In this document: positions 1 to 11,087 of the stretch, one piece after another
Position numbering within the stretch: the first letter of the stretch is position 1
Layout: each line of letters starts with the position of its first letter
Source: Staphylotrichum longicolle
Taxonomy: Eukaryota; Ascomycota; Sordariomycetes; Sordariales; Chaetomiaceae
Length of the DNA: 64,000 nucleotides
Reading direction: 5' to 3'
NCBI GenBank assembly: GCA_019096155.1
Contig: JAHCVI010000001.1
Span: 9,300,001 to 9,364,000, forward strand
Translations under genes and position numbers: made by a program
Notes under the pieces: model-generated
Told to the model about the DNA's origin: nothing
The model's input: only the letters and a program-made list of their open reading frames with translations
The model's database searches: none

Positions 1-112
1 ACAAAACCCCTCATGGCACACCGGGCCTCACCCGCACCGTCCAGGAATCCCAGGCGCCCACCATAACGGCATCAAGTCATCACAGCATAACAACATCACG
101 ACATTCCGGCCA

Positions 113-1534
113 TCACCTCTCCAGTCTCTGCCTGCTGAGCTGGACCGCGACATCAGAGGTGCCGCCGTCAATGAAATCGTTCATCATGACAACCAGCTGA
201 TCGAGCTCGCACTTCTGCAGCACATTATCCTTGCACCACGGCAGCGTCTTGGAATCGCAGACGCCCTTGGTCGCCAGCAGACAGCTCGTCGTGACGCTCG
301 CCTCGAGCACCGAGTAGACCACCGCCTTGGTGATGTTGGACGCCGTGGCCTGGCACTGGATGTTGACAAACGCCTTGCCCCGCTGGTTGTCCGCCGTCAG
401 CACCCTCGGCAGCGCCTCAAGGATGCTGTCCCCGTTCAACGTGGCGTTGCCCTCGTCCGTGTACGTCGACAGCGAGTCGACGCTGTCGAGCATGATCAGC
501 CGCCGCTTGTCCGCCCGCAGCTGCCCGATGCTCGAGCGCTTCATGTCGTCGAGGTTGCCCGCGACCAGCTCCCCGTTGGCCTGCCGCAGCGCCTCGTCGA
601 GGTACTGCCGCTTCTCCTCGTCCGACGGCTTGGCGCACACGTCCGGCACGCCGTCCCAGCGCAGCTGCACGACGACGATCTCGGTCGGGTGCGCCAGCAG
701 GAACCCCACCACCTCCCGCAGGAAGGCGTCGTACGCCATGCCCGGGATGGCGCTGTGCTGGAAGTAGAGCCGGTCAGGCAGCGCGCCCGTGGGGATGATG
801 GCGTTGTGCAGGTGGGCAGGGCGGAACTCGAAGTAGCGCGCGCCAATCTTGAGCATGGCGTCCAGGCTGTCCTTTTGGGTGATGGCCAGGCTGAAGATGA
901 TGTTGGGCGCGATGAGCGCGATGGCGTCGCGCGAGAGCTTGTCCGCAAGCTTGGTGAGGACCCGGTTGTCGTTGATGAGCGTGCCCACGACGGCACCACC
1001 GACACGCCGGAGCACCGCGTCGGTGCTCTCCATGCTGTTCATGCCCACGTCGTGCGCCGAGGGGAGGACGAGCCGGGTGAAGGGCTTGTTCTCGAGCTCG
1101 GACCCGGGAGGCGCCACGCTACCGATCCAGTTGGCATAGCTAGGCGTTACCGTGACATAGCACTGGTGCCGGTTCGGCAGCAGGTCGTGGCCTTCGCCGG
1201 CTTCGTACAGGCCGTACGAGACGATGAGATTGTCGCCGTGAAAGATGGAGCGGGTCTGGGCAATGGACTCCATGGTGCCACCGCTGGCATTTCCCGTGAT
1301 GGCGTTTACGTCGATCCATTGCTCCGTGATCTGGTTGCCGTGCTCAAAGACCTTGAAGGTGAACCGGCCCCTTTTGTCAAAGAGGCTTTTGATGGCAAAG
1401 GCCTCCACCTCGAGAGCCACATTGGAGAAGCGGTTCAACTCGTCCACCTTCACGGTCTTCCCGGGCACCGAGAGCTCAATCGAGCACCCGGGCACCGCGA
1501 TGTAGGTGAACGCAACGACTCCTTTACTGGGCAT
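113..1534 (-). CDS. PLC-like phosphodiesterase (PI-PLC X-domain superfamily)
   Basis: A 473-residue single-exon protein on the minus strand, starting at the ATG at 1534. The first ~140 residues look like a beta-rich N-terminal domain. A TIM-barrel phosphodiesterase domain follows. The sequence shows both hallmark histidines of the PI-PLC-like superfamily: LPSAHDVG (His161) and FQHSAIPG (His260), with GARYFEFRP (about 231-239) between them as in the family core. I see no clear signal peptide, so it may be cytosolic. The family cleaves phosphodiester bonds of phosphoinositide-type lipids, but many fungal members have no proven substrate, so only the superfamily is assigned. No intron is needed. 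It is the leftmost gene, and its next neighbour is 3.5 kb away. Confidence 0.82.
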   Translation of the reverse strand: MPSKGVVAFTYIAVPGCSIELSVPGKTVKVDELNRFSNVALEVEAFAIKSLFDKRGRFTFKVFEHGNQITEQWIDVNAITGNASGGTMESIAQTRSIFHGDNLIVSYGLYEAGEGHDLLPNRHQCYVTVTPSYANWIGSVAPPGSELENKPFTRLVLPSAHDVGMNSMESTDAVLRRVGGAVVGTLINDNRVLTKLADKLSRDAIALIAPNIIFSLAITQKDSLDAMLKIGARYFEFRPAHLHNAIIPTGALPDRLYFQHSAIPGMAYDAFLREVVGFLLAHPTEIVVVQLRWDGVPDVCAKPSDEEKRQYLDEALRQANGELVAGNLDDMKRSSIGQLRADKRRLIMLDSVDSLSTYTDEGNATLNGDSILEALPRVLTADNQRGKAFVNIQCQATASNITKAVVYSVLEASVTTSCLLATKGVCDSKTLPWCKDNVLQKCELDQLVVMMNDFIDGGTSDVAVQLSRQRLER

Positions 1535-4500
1535 TGTTACGGCCCGCCCGTGGCGATCTAGATCTGGTCAATTGCGAGATGGTGTATGTGGGGTTGGAGA
1601 CTTGGAGATCGCCCTTCTGCGGTTTTCGGGGCGGCAAGGGGGGGGCTTAAAGCCCGCGCCGCGCTGCGCCAAACCTGAAACTATCGGATTTGGCGCTTGA
1701 CCCGGCGCCAATCCCAGCCGCAGTGCCAACTTTACGCAGCGTCGCCAATCACCGGGCCTCATGGTTGGCGGAGTGGAGAGCCGCCCTCAGCCCCCGGCCT
1801 GGCCGATGCGACCAGCCAAGCTCCCGCGAGCCAGGTGCGGGGGTTCACCACGGCGCCGGCAAGCGAGAAAGAACAGCTTCTTTTGCTCAGAATGTGTGTT
1901 GGGAGTTGGCTCTCGATCTCCCATGAATGTGACCGGAGTCTTGTCGGGTAACCCCTGGTTTGACTCGTGGCTGTGGAGCTACTGTGTCTGAGAATCAGGG
2001 GTAATCTGATGGGGTTCTTCCTTCTCTGGGCTCAACTTTGTCTCTGCCCTTCCAACAAGATCAGACCCCCGTGCAAACGCTGCTTGCTTCTGCTTGAATT
2101 ACTGCCACAACACTGCACTCGTGAACTGTACAAGCGCATTTCATCACAAATTCAGTTCGCATACTTGGTAGTTACCGAGCAGCTCCTTTCAGAAGAGTCG
2201 AGACAATTCTTCGCTTGGCTGCCACATATTGAGATCACCACTTTGCTGACCATAGAAGCATGCATGGAACCATCACACGGCCCGCGCGTGTCTCATAGAC
2301 GCAGTCAGCAGCATTGTGCTCGCCCCCAAACTACCCATCTTGGTACAACCACATGAGAGACTGGCTACCTATTCAGGAAGGCTTCGCCGCAACCACACTG
2401 ATGGAGTTTCGAGTGTCATTGCCATGTTGGCTGGGGTTCCCGACAGAACCGTAGAAGCCAGGATTACAAAATCCACAGGAGCCTTCGTGTTCACCTGATT
2501 TGTAGCATCCATTCTGATTTTTTTCTCTCTTCGCCGACAATTCCCACACCACTCTGTTGCTCATCTACATTTGTAGGGAATCCAAAAGACCCTTTGTCTT
2601 CAGGGTCTTCCACCACCTGCAGTTGCCAGCTTTGACCCAGGAATCGTCATGGCTGACGGCCGGGCACAGGTAAAGCTTCCTCATAAATCCATCATCCCCT
2701 TTTACATCCAGATCCCTACTACCTAAAGAGCCAAGGTACAGCAGCTGATAGTTTCTACAGTGTCTGTCGTGCCCCGATGTCGCAGTCAGCAACCCTTTGC
2801 GTGCACCTTACGCTACCGTCGGCGTGATTTCCACCCATCATGGAGGGAGAATGTTTTCGCCGGCAGTTGGACACGAGCAAGTGCCGACCCTAGGCCCCGT
2901 CGGTGGTGGTCATCAGAAAAGCACGGCTGGCAGTTTGCACATATCATATCAGGGGCAGCCCGGTGAGAGTTGTCGAGCCCTAGGTCTCAATGGCGACCCT
3001 GCCCAGCAACTGGGCCACACCGTTTGGACGCGAACAGTGCCAGATGGCTCGCAATCTTGTCGCGCAACAACACCATCTCGCCCGTCCGCAACAGCGAGGA
3101 GGTTGTTGACTCGGATCAATGCCATCCAGGAGTTTGAGCCGCGCTTCGGCGCCGGCTCAGGAAGCAACAACGCTACTGAGGACAACCTCCACAACATGGC
3201 AAACAACGGCGGCACTCAGCCAGCAAGACGGCCTCGGTCTCACGGGCGAGCCGCTCAACATCGGGAACGGGACCGGCAGAACGACGAGCTGGTTCAACGC
3301 GGGCTTGTACGTGGCTTTCAGGTTCTTTGGCACCGCGGGAAATGAGCGGGAAGTGTTGTTGATCATAGGGTGCCTATCAGGATGTTGTAAATACCGTGAC
3401 TTGCTTTCCATAGAGGGGGATCCCGTACGACAGAATGACGGAATGCAAGTGATGCGTACTCCGGAACCTGAGGTAAACAGTAAACGCATCGATGATGCGG
3501 CCAACGAAGGCATCCATGATTTCTGGATACATGTCGGACACTCAAAGCGAGCGGAGCGTGACAGGTGTTCAGGATGGCGTGTGAAATACCCTATAAGAAT
3601 AATGGCTTGGGAAGTTACAAGATTGGAGCATCATTTCCGATTCCCCAACAAACAGAAGAGCGGTTCACTTTCACCACAGAGCTACCTACCTACGCTTTGG
3701 AACCTGGCTTCTGCTGACATGCATGGCCAAGGAACTTGTGACAGTGTTCCATTGATCCAGTTAGTAAATGTGCTGACACGACATGACGTAGCAGACAAAC
3801 TAAGGTACCTGGTCCCTAAGGTACCTTAGTCGTTCCTACAAGTTGAGTACGTAAGGCAGATACGAGCGTCCGCTATGCGCTCTACCCATCGGGTCCGAGC
3901 GTAGCAAGGTAGTCATGTCGTACTCTGCCGTCTCTCTCGAGGGCTATGAACAAAGAAAAGCTTACGCTACACGTTTGTGTGGTCGATGGAGAGTCTCGGG
4001 ATGTGGAAACCATCTCTTGTACACGGTCTTGGGCTCCATGGATTCACCGGAGAGGTCAAGATAATGAGGTCCTACTTCCAAGCTTACCAACAAAAACCTA
4101 CTGCTTAACGGGAATTCTCCATAACAGATTTTTGGTGGGGATGTGAGTTGATGATCCAATTGTCATACGCATCTCACGATGGGATTGGAGGTTGTGGGAA
4201 AACGTGATCGGAAGAGGGAGGCATATGATAATATGATTTGTAAAGAATTTCTGAAACCTGGTGGATGCTGCTTCCTGTGCTGAACAGGGTTGTCCGTGGT
4301 ATCGAAACACGGCTTGGGAGCACGGAGCTTTGTTTCCCTCTCTGATTCGTAGTGTAGGCCATGTTGGCCTAACCCCTGAAACAATGAGCACACTAGAACA
4401 TTCCTCCGGAGGTGGGAAGCTGTGGACCGCTCAGACGACTCGGAGGGTGTTTGTGTAGAGTGTACTCGAGAGCGCGATATAGCCCAACCCACGTCTGTAG

Positions 4501-5027
4501 TCTAGACCATGGGACGATCACTTGGTACCTGGATTGATCAGCGCACTGCCCCACTTGCCTACTGATGTTCATCCCAAGTGGCAGACTTCCAACTCCGCTC
4601 CCTTGAGCCGAGGAGAAACAAAGCTCCTGGCTCCCTTGGGGGGAGTGGCAAAATAGGGCAAGGGGTGGGGACGTTGTTCACACACGCGAGAGGGAATTGT
4701 TTCCGAGCATGCCGCTGAGAAGCAAGGAGCAGAGAGGAGGGAAAAGGTGGGTAGCACGAGACCGTGCAAGCGGTACAGAAGCAGATTGGACATTAAAGTA
4801 TATACGATGCCTTTGGCCCGAGCCCGGCACTCGCAAGCATATTGACGAAGGCTTGCTCCCAGGATCACCAAACCATAATACTTTGTCCAAGCAAAACCAT
4901 GGATATTAACGAACACGAAGTAAACTGGATACCACATGAAACATCAAACCCCTATCAGGCGCCATTATATTTTCACATTGACACCATCAGTCGTACAGAA
5001 TGTAATAGAAAAACATGTTCACGCCGT
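1535..5027. other. intergenic, no gene recognised
   Basis: About 3.5 kb without a convincing gene. Open frames here (for example 2797-3345 and 3119-3829 on plus) lack recognisable domains and have unbiased codon use. A perfect 14-bp palindrome containing a KpnI-like core lies at 3816-3829, with a half copy at 3800-3809. The part just above 1534 is presumably the promoter of the phosphodiesterase gene, and the part next to 5027 is the 3' flank of the Asp f 4-like gene. Confidence 0.5.
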
Positions 5028-5909
5028 CTAACCAGAGAAGCCGACCTTGACCTCAATGACCGTCTTGCCGGGCACAATGTTGAGTCCAATGCCATCGAGC
5101 GCCTCCATGCCCTTGGTGTAAGCGTTGGTGCCGTGGCCGCCGGGGAGAATTGTCGAGTCGATGCCGCCGTGGGACATGCGGCAGCCGGGGACGTCCATGT
5201 CGTACGCCTGGGCGACGAGCGACGAGCAGTCGGCGCCGGACCAACCGTTGTTGCTCGTGTTCGCAAAGTCGAACTCAGCCCAGACACCAGCGTACTGCCC
5301 GTGAGTGGTGCGGGGGACCTCGTTGGCGGCAAAGGCGCAGACGCCCTGGGTGTTGGTGTCAGAGACGACGGTCTTGGTCTCGCCGGGCTGAAGGGTGAAG
5401 ATGAGCTGCTTCTGGCCGTCGACCTTGAACATGCCCGTAAGCTGGCCGTCGGCGCCCATCTTGTTGGCGCAGATGACCTGGTACGGCTGGGAGGCGACGT
5501 TGGTGTACTTCTGGACGTATTGGTACTTGTCGGCGATGCTGTTGGGGACCACCATCATGTTGGAGTTCCAGGGGCAGCCGCTGTTGGTGCCAGTGTTGCC
5601 CGTGTACATGATCTGCTCGTACGTCACACGCTTCGACTTGCTGGAAGTACCACCGCAGAAGGGAATGAAGTCGGTGGATTCAGCCGACTGGCTGCCCTTG
5701 GAGGGAGTCGCGGCAGGGGCAGCGGCAGAAGAGGTTGGCGCGGCGGCCTGGGTGGTGGGCTTGGGGATCGGCTTGTTGTGGACGTTCTTGACGTGCACCG
5801 TCTCGGCATCGCGCTTAGCGTGGGCGCTGCGGTGGAGGTGGGCGTGTCCTGACGGGTGGGCGGCAGCACCGAGCACGCCGGCGAGCAGGAGGAAGTGGGT
5901 AAGCTGCAT
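5028..5909 (-). CDS. Asp f 4-like secreted protein
   Basis: A 293-residue single-exon secreted protein. Residues 1-17 form a classic signal peptide (MQLTHFLLLAGVLGAAA), followed by a His/Ala-rich propeptide with a KR dibasic site near residues 33-34. A Pro/Ala/Ser-rich linker (about 50-85) leads into a conserved C-terminal domain of about 200 residues with six cysteines (contexts PFCGG, SGCPW, VICAN, GVCAF, ADCSS, PGCRM). This domain closely resembles the fungal allergen Asp f 4 family, an abundant extracellular protein family of unknown biochemical function. The minus-strand start at 5909 opens directly into the signal peptide, which supports it. The name is by family resemblance only and allergenicity is not implied. 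Confidence 0.85.
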   Translation of the reverse strand: MQLTHFLLLAGVLGAAAHPSGHAHLHRSAHAKRDAETVHVKNVHNKPIPKPTTQAAAPTSSAAAPAATPSKGSQSAESTDFIPFCGGTSSKSKRVTYEQIMYTGNTGTNSGCPWNSNMMVVPNSIADKYQYVQKYTNVASQPYQVICANKMGADGQLTGMFKVDGQKQLIFTLQPGETKTVVSDTNTQGVCAFAANEVPRTTHGQYAGVWAEFDFANTSNNGWSGADCSSLVAQAYDMDVPGCRMSHGGIDSTILPGGHGTNAYTKGMEALDGIGLNIVPGKTVIEVKVGFSG

Positions 5910-7744
5910 GGTGGATGTTGTTTTGTGTCTTTTCTATCCGGGTTCGTGGGTTCCGTCGAGGAAGTCCGTCGGCCTGCCGAAGCGCAACAGGGGGTCTTTT
6001 TTCTGTGTCGCAGATTGTTGTGGGCGGTGGTTTTCAATCAAATGACTGCAACCGCGGTGGGCAGAGAGCGAGATATCGCTTGAGCGCGTCTTTAAAAGGA
6101 GTGAACTGAGATGCGAGATCTCGAAAAGAGCGGATGAAGGCGCGAAATGCGTCGTTTGTTGAAAGATTGCAAGAAGGGAAAGGAGAGCCAACTGGCAGCG
6201 GGAGGTTGAAATTGAAATGCTGCTGCCCAGGCAGGGGCGGTAAAATGAGCCGAGAGGACTGTTCCTGAATAATCCCGGTAACCCGCCCTGTTAGCTCGTG
6301 CCCCTGGCGATGGCCAGAACGGCGATCCCAAACGGGCCTTGTGTTGTGAGTGGTCACCCGGACCCACACCTAAACAGGGCTCATGCAGGTCCCCACCCAT
6401 TGTGATTGGCTGCCAGCCCATTGACACTTTGAGCACACGGTTTGGCCAATGCCACACCTGTCCACCTGCTGCAATCATGCCCTGCCGAGCCTGCTTCTCG
6501 ACGTGTTGCTGTTGTGTTGGTGCCACTGACTTCTGCGAGTTTCTCCACTCCATCTCCTCTGTGGACCAACATTCAGATTTTCAACATGTCAAACGATGGA
6601 TGGCCTCGTGGGCGTGCAGCTAGCGACTGGGTGGTGCGGCCGTGAGGGACGCGTGGCCGAGAGGAGAAAGGGTTCGCTCCGGCCACCTTGCCATGCCTGG
6701 CCATCAGAGCCGACTCTGATGTGGTGGAGAAGAATCGGAGCTTTGCTGGGTCATTGTGGGTGTAGACGCTAACGTCTTGCATGCGATGCTAAGTCGCAGA
6801 ACTGTTAGCAGATACCACTCTCTTGGCTTCATCAGCTTTGATTGCAGAGTCACCCGTTCCGCGTCGGCATTGGGCCCGTTCTTTGTTTCATCAAACGCGC
6901 TGGAGGCCAAGAGGAACTTGGCCGCCATCCATCGTGGACAGCCTGACCAAAGTCCTCGTCGACTGACAGTTGGCGTGTGCCAGCATCTAATATTTTGTCC
7001 AATTTTTCATCTGATCTTTTTTGGTGCCACCATGTGCCGTGATGTGCCGCAGATCGGGCCCCCAGGATGCGGCGAGACTGCCCCCAAACATTCAACCCCA
7101 ACTCCACAGCCAAGATCACAGCACGAGCCACTTCGAACCTCGGCCTCGAAGCTAAAGCTGTTTTGACGATATGCATAGGATTTGGTGGGCCAAAGATGTG
7201 AAGCCAATACACAGTAGAATACTCGCCAACTGTGCTTTGGAAGCTCAGGTTGCTTGACAAGTCCCTTTTGACTTGAGAGTCGGCGCAGCACAAGTCCACA
7301 GTTCGCACTGCGACGGCTGCGCAACCACAGCTGTGAGCGTGCCCCACTACTCCCAGCAGCCTCTGTGTGGCCCAAGCTCTGCGCCCCGCGATTTGTTTTT
7401 TCGGATCCAAACTTGGCGATTGCACGCAGCTCCATGAGAAACGGCACAGGAAGCACAGTCTGAACAAACTCATTGTTCTAGAGATTTCAGAAGAGATCCT
7501 TTGACCTTATCACGAGACCAGGGGGAACAGAAAGGCGGAAAATTCCTTGCCCAACCTGACCCAAATTCGAAGCAGATCCCATCCGACCTAATCAACGGCC
7601 TTGGAAGGCCCAGGATTGCGTCGCGGTCTATTGTCTCTTGTCCTTCAGAAGGTCAATCTCAAGACCGCATTCCCGGCGAAGCATAGCGCACCCGCACGCT
7701 ACTGCTAATTCGACCTCCCTACACCATCACACCAACATCCCACC
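5910..7744. promoter_or_regulatory. divergent intergenic region (Asp f 4-like / RRP41)
   Basis: The two flanking genes point away from each other, so this 1.8 kb must hold both promoters. A TTTTAAA element at about 6092-6098 (minus orientation) lies roughly 185 bp upstream of the Asp f 4-like ATG and could act as a TATA-like signal. No other gene or RNA was recognised. Open frames on both strands here lack family similarity. Confidence 0.4.
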
Positions 7745-8654
7745 ATGCCTCTCGACACATCAACCTACAACCTCGCCCTGCTGCGGGTCGACGGGCGCAG
7801 ATGGAATGAGCTGCGGCGCGTCCACGCTCAGATCCGCACGCAGGCGGCGGCCGACGGCTCTAGCTACCTCGAGATGGGCCACACCAAGGTCATGTGTGTG
7901 GTCACCGGCCCCAGCGAGCCGGGGCCGCGCCGCGGTGGCGCTGCAGGCGGCGGAGGTGGAGGCGGCAGCGGCGCCGGAGGGAAAGCTGAGGTGGCCGTCA
8001 GCATTGTAATTGCGGGCTTCAGCTCCGTGGACCGCAAGCGATATGGGAGAGGCGACAAGTACGTTTCCAACCGTCTGCTTGTTCGTCGTCAACGTGTTGT
8101 GCCCCGCAGCTGACCATGTCCCCTTCTGCCCCAAACACAGGCGCACCCTAGAGATGCAGTCAACCGTCGCGAACGCGCTGGCAGCGAGCCTCCACACGCA
8201 CCTCTTCCCGCACAGTCAGATCAACATCTCCCTGCACGTCCTCTCCCAGGACGGCTCGCTCCTCGCGGCGCTGATCAACGCGGCCACACTGGCGTGTGTC
8301 GACGCTGGTATCCCCATGACCGACTACGTTGCCGCATGCACCGCCGGGTCGACGTCGACGTATGCCGCCAACGACGAGGGTGCCGACCCCCTCCTGGACC
8401 TCAACCACCAGGAGGAGCAGGAGCTGCCTGGGTTGACGGTGGCGACGCTGGGCGACAGCGACCGCGTAGCAGTGCTGGTCTGCGAGAGCAGGGTCCAGGT
8501 GAGCAGGCTGGAGGGTATGCTCGCGGTGGGGGTGGACGGGTGCAAGCAGGTTAGGGAGATCTTGGACCGGGTGGTCCGGGAGAAGGGCCGCCGGATGATT
8601 CAAGAGGGGACGGTGGAGAAGGGACTCGGTCTGAATGACATGGACGTGGACTAA
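7745..8654 (+). CDS. RRP41: exosome core subunit RRP41/SKI6-like (RNase PH fold)
   Basis: Two exons, 7745-8058 and 8141-8654, give 275 residues. The intron (82 nt) has a GTACGT donor and an ACACAG acceptor, and joining yields YGRGDKRTLEMQ in frame. The RNase PH-type fold is recognisable from LRVDGRRWNELR at the N-terminus, the SYLEMGHTKVMCVVTGP strand, the middle VLSQDGSLLAALINAATLA and a C-terminal helix. This subunit is one of six RNase PH-like proteins in the nine-subunit exosome ring that guides RNA to RRP44 and RRP6 in nucleus and cytoplasm. A glycine/alanine-rich insertion (about residues 62-78) sits between the strands where family members have a short loop. The start is the first in-frame ATG. 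Confidence 0.92.
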
Positions 8655-8894
8655 TGCCAGTTTTGCATTTGTTGTTGATGAGATCTGGGTTACAAATCAA
8701 CTGCCTACCATGGCGGACCGCTCAGGTGAGGATACCCGTGCCGCCATCGCCACATACCTCGTGTTTGTTGTTTTTTGTTTTTTTTTTTTCCTTTTCTGCC
8801 AGAATGGGAAATAATCACAGCTTCGCCCTTGGATTCCCCGCTAACATGACATGCAGTACATCACGGAAACATTCAGCTCTCTTGAGGCTCTGCA
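8655..8894. other. convergent 3' region with T-rich tract
   Basis: A short 3'-to-3' gap between RRP41 (plus) and the disulfide isomerase (minus). It contains a long T-rich run at about 8767-8791 (interrupted by single G and C), probably within the 3' untranslated region. Confidence 0.5.
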
Positions 8895-10465
8895 TCAGAG
8901 TTCGTCGTGCGCGGTCTCGGGCTCCCCAGTGGGGTCGGCCGCTTGGGTTGACGTGGACTCAGTGGAGTCGGTCGCCGGCTCACCGCTGGCCTCAGGGGTC
9001 ACCGGGGTCGCCTCTTCGCTCTTGCCAGCTTCGGTAGCATCGGGAGTGGGCTCTGACGACGCTTCTGGCGCGGCCGCTGACGAAGGCTCCTCCACCGAGA
9101 TGGCAACAATGCCCTCGGGCAACTTTTTCTTCACCCCCTCGCTCAGCCGGATCGCGTCGATCCAGCTCTCCACGCTCTCGTGTCCGAAATCAGCCGCATC
9201 GTAATGCCTCCACCAACCGCGGCGGGCGTTGATCGCAACAATCTCAACGTCGCCGCTGAGCTCGAGTGCCTTGAGGAGGGGCGCGGCACCCTCGTTGCTC
9301 CTGGGGACTTCGTAAAAGGGGAAAAGGTGGCGCTTGCTTTGGGCGTGCTTGAAGGCCAGTTCCGAGAGGCTGGCGAGCGCCTTCTTGGCTTTCTCGTCTT
9401 CGCTTGAGGAGACAAAGGCAAGCACGCAGGTGTGAGACTTCTCAGTCAAGCACTCCTTGATAAGCTTCTCGGGCGAATTGATTGTGGGGATCGGCAGCGC
9501 AGTTTCGACAATGACGGGGGCTTCCTGTGTCGCGGTCTCTGTCTCGGACTCGGTGGTGGCGGACGAGGTCTTAGATGAAGTCGTCTTGGTCTTCGCCTTG
9601 GATGAGGACTTGTCAGATGTTTTGCTGTCCTTCTTCTGCTTCTTGGCTGACGAGCTGGCGTTCGGCTCTCCAGCCTGCGAAAGGAATTTAACCAGGGCAT
9701 CTTTCTTCAACTCCCCATCATAGACAATGGCGGGAGCATCCCCCGCGGGGAGGAGGAGCAGGGTGGGAAACTTGGTGACGCCAAAGGTCTCGACCGTTTT
9801 GGCCTCCTTGTTCCGCGCCTGGCCGATCGTGATGACGCCCGCAAAATCAATGGCAATGCTCTTCAGAAGTGCAGATGTAGTCCCCTTCTCGGTGAAGAGA
9901 ATTGCCTTGGGCGTCTCCTTGTCGCTCAAGAACGTATCCAGCGACTTGTCCTCGACCTTGACCACATAGTTGTTGATTTGCTGTACGACGGCCTCGACAA
10001 TGGCGCTCGCGGTCCGCTGGCCTTGGTAGTCCTGAACCATCGGCTTGCCTCCGCCCTTCTTTGGCCGGACGATCTTCAGAGTCGGGAAGCCTTGGACGCC
10101 CATTTGCCCGCAGAGCGGTTTGTTCGCGTCATCGTCGCAGTTTACGGCGGCTACATTAGCCAGTCCTTCGAGGTTCTTGGCTGCCTTTTCGAAGGCGGGC
10201 TTGAGGTTCTTGCAGTGGCCACACCAGGGGGCATAGAACTCGACGATCTGGGCGCCACATCCATGGTCAGCGTTCCGACAAAGGGAAAGCACCCTGAAAG
10301 GAGGCGCTGACTTACAGAAGTGTAGCTGCTCTTCGTGATCAGTCTGTCGTAGTCCTTCGCATCGACCTGCAGCACAGGCGATTTTTTGGTGTAGAGACTT
10401 GCGTCGGCCCCAGGGAGCGCAGACAGCAGGGCAACGGCCAGGGCGCCGAGTGTGGGGTGATGCAT
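8895..10465 (-). CDS. ER protein disulfide isomerase, one CGHC thioredoxin domain, HDEL tail
   Basis: Two exons on the minus strand, 10465-10316 and 10247-8895, give 500 residues. The 68-nt intron (GTAAGT donor, CGCCCAG acceptor) joins SSYTS to IVEFYAPWCGHC. Residues 1-23 are a signal peptide. A catalytic thioredoxin domain follows with active site Cys59-Gly-His-Cys62 and the later FPTLK cis-Pro region. A second, inactive thioredoxin-like part contains FPTLLLLP. A Lys/Ser/Thr-rich linker and a third folded part come next, ending in an acidic Pro/Glu tail with HDEL at the very C-terminus, the fungal ER-retrieval signal. It resembles yeast Mpd1 rather than two-CGHC PDIs. Its role is disulfide formation and isomerisation in the ER lumen. 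The long frame above 10465 is an artefact of reading through the intron. Confidence 0.92.
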
Positions 10466-11087
10466 GATGCAAGCTCGACACGAGAACAGCGGCGCGAAGC
10501 TGGAAAGCGGCTGGGCTGCGTCGATGCAGTGGGGTTATTCACAAGGAAATTGACAAGGCAGTGATGGCAGGAAAGGTGTTATTTCATCGATATGAGATGC
10601 AATAGCCTGTCAGGACACATGCAGGTATTCAAATGACCTCGTGGTGCAAGGAGCAGCAGCCGGTTAAGAAGAATTCCAGGCTGGCATCTTTCCATGTTCG
10701 GCAAAAGAACACATTTCCAATGCTGCTGAAGCTTCGAGATCGAGAACCTGCCGGAACAAGCAACGCCCAGCTCGCCAAGCGACCAAAGCTCCCTCCCCTC
10801 CCTGGACCCCTGTGGCCTTATTGGTGGGGTTCAGCGGGGAGGCCCAGAGCTCAGGCGAGCCTACCGGTAGCGAGTGACGCCAGCCGCTCTCCCCAACAGA
10901 AGGTCGAGTCCCCTTTGCAGCTTCCAAGGCAGCAAAGTCAAGGTAGCGACAACTCTCATTCCCTCCAAATTCTCGCTGCCTGGTGCTGCAGTCTCTCTCC
11001 TCGCATTTTTTCCGAGTTCGTTCGCCTCCTCAGCGTGTGCTTGCAACCTTTCCCACTCCATCTCAGCCATCCCAATCCCACATCGCC
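10466..11087. promoter_or_regulatory. bidirectional promoter region (PDI-like / VTA1)
   Basis: Head-to-head intergenic region of 622 bp between the disulfide isomerase (minus) and VTA1 (plus). CT-rich stretches at about 10985-11075, just before the VTA1 ATG, are typical of fungal housekeeping promoters without a clear TATA box. No gene was seen. Confidence 0.5.

Noticed and set aside
5028..5909. Long plus-strand frame opposite the Asp f 4-like gene (4842-5852)
   Set aside because: The minus-strand protein has a signal peptide, cysteine pattern and family match. The plus frame is its antisense shadow.
6646..6725. tRNA-like words GCGTGGCCGAGAGG and GGGTTCG
   Set aside because: The start resembles a Ser/Leu tRNA D arm, but no T arm with a TTCGANTCC loop and no pairing acceptor stem could be placed.
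8895..10481. Disulfide isomerase as a single 528-codon frame starting at 10481
   Set aside because: That frame reads through the intron and lacks the signal peptide. Splicing 10315-10248 gives a signal peptide and the standard IVEFYAPWCGHC join.
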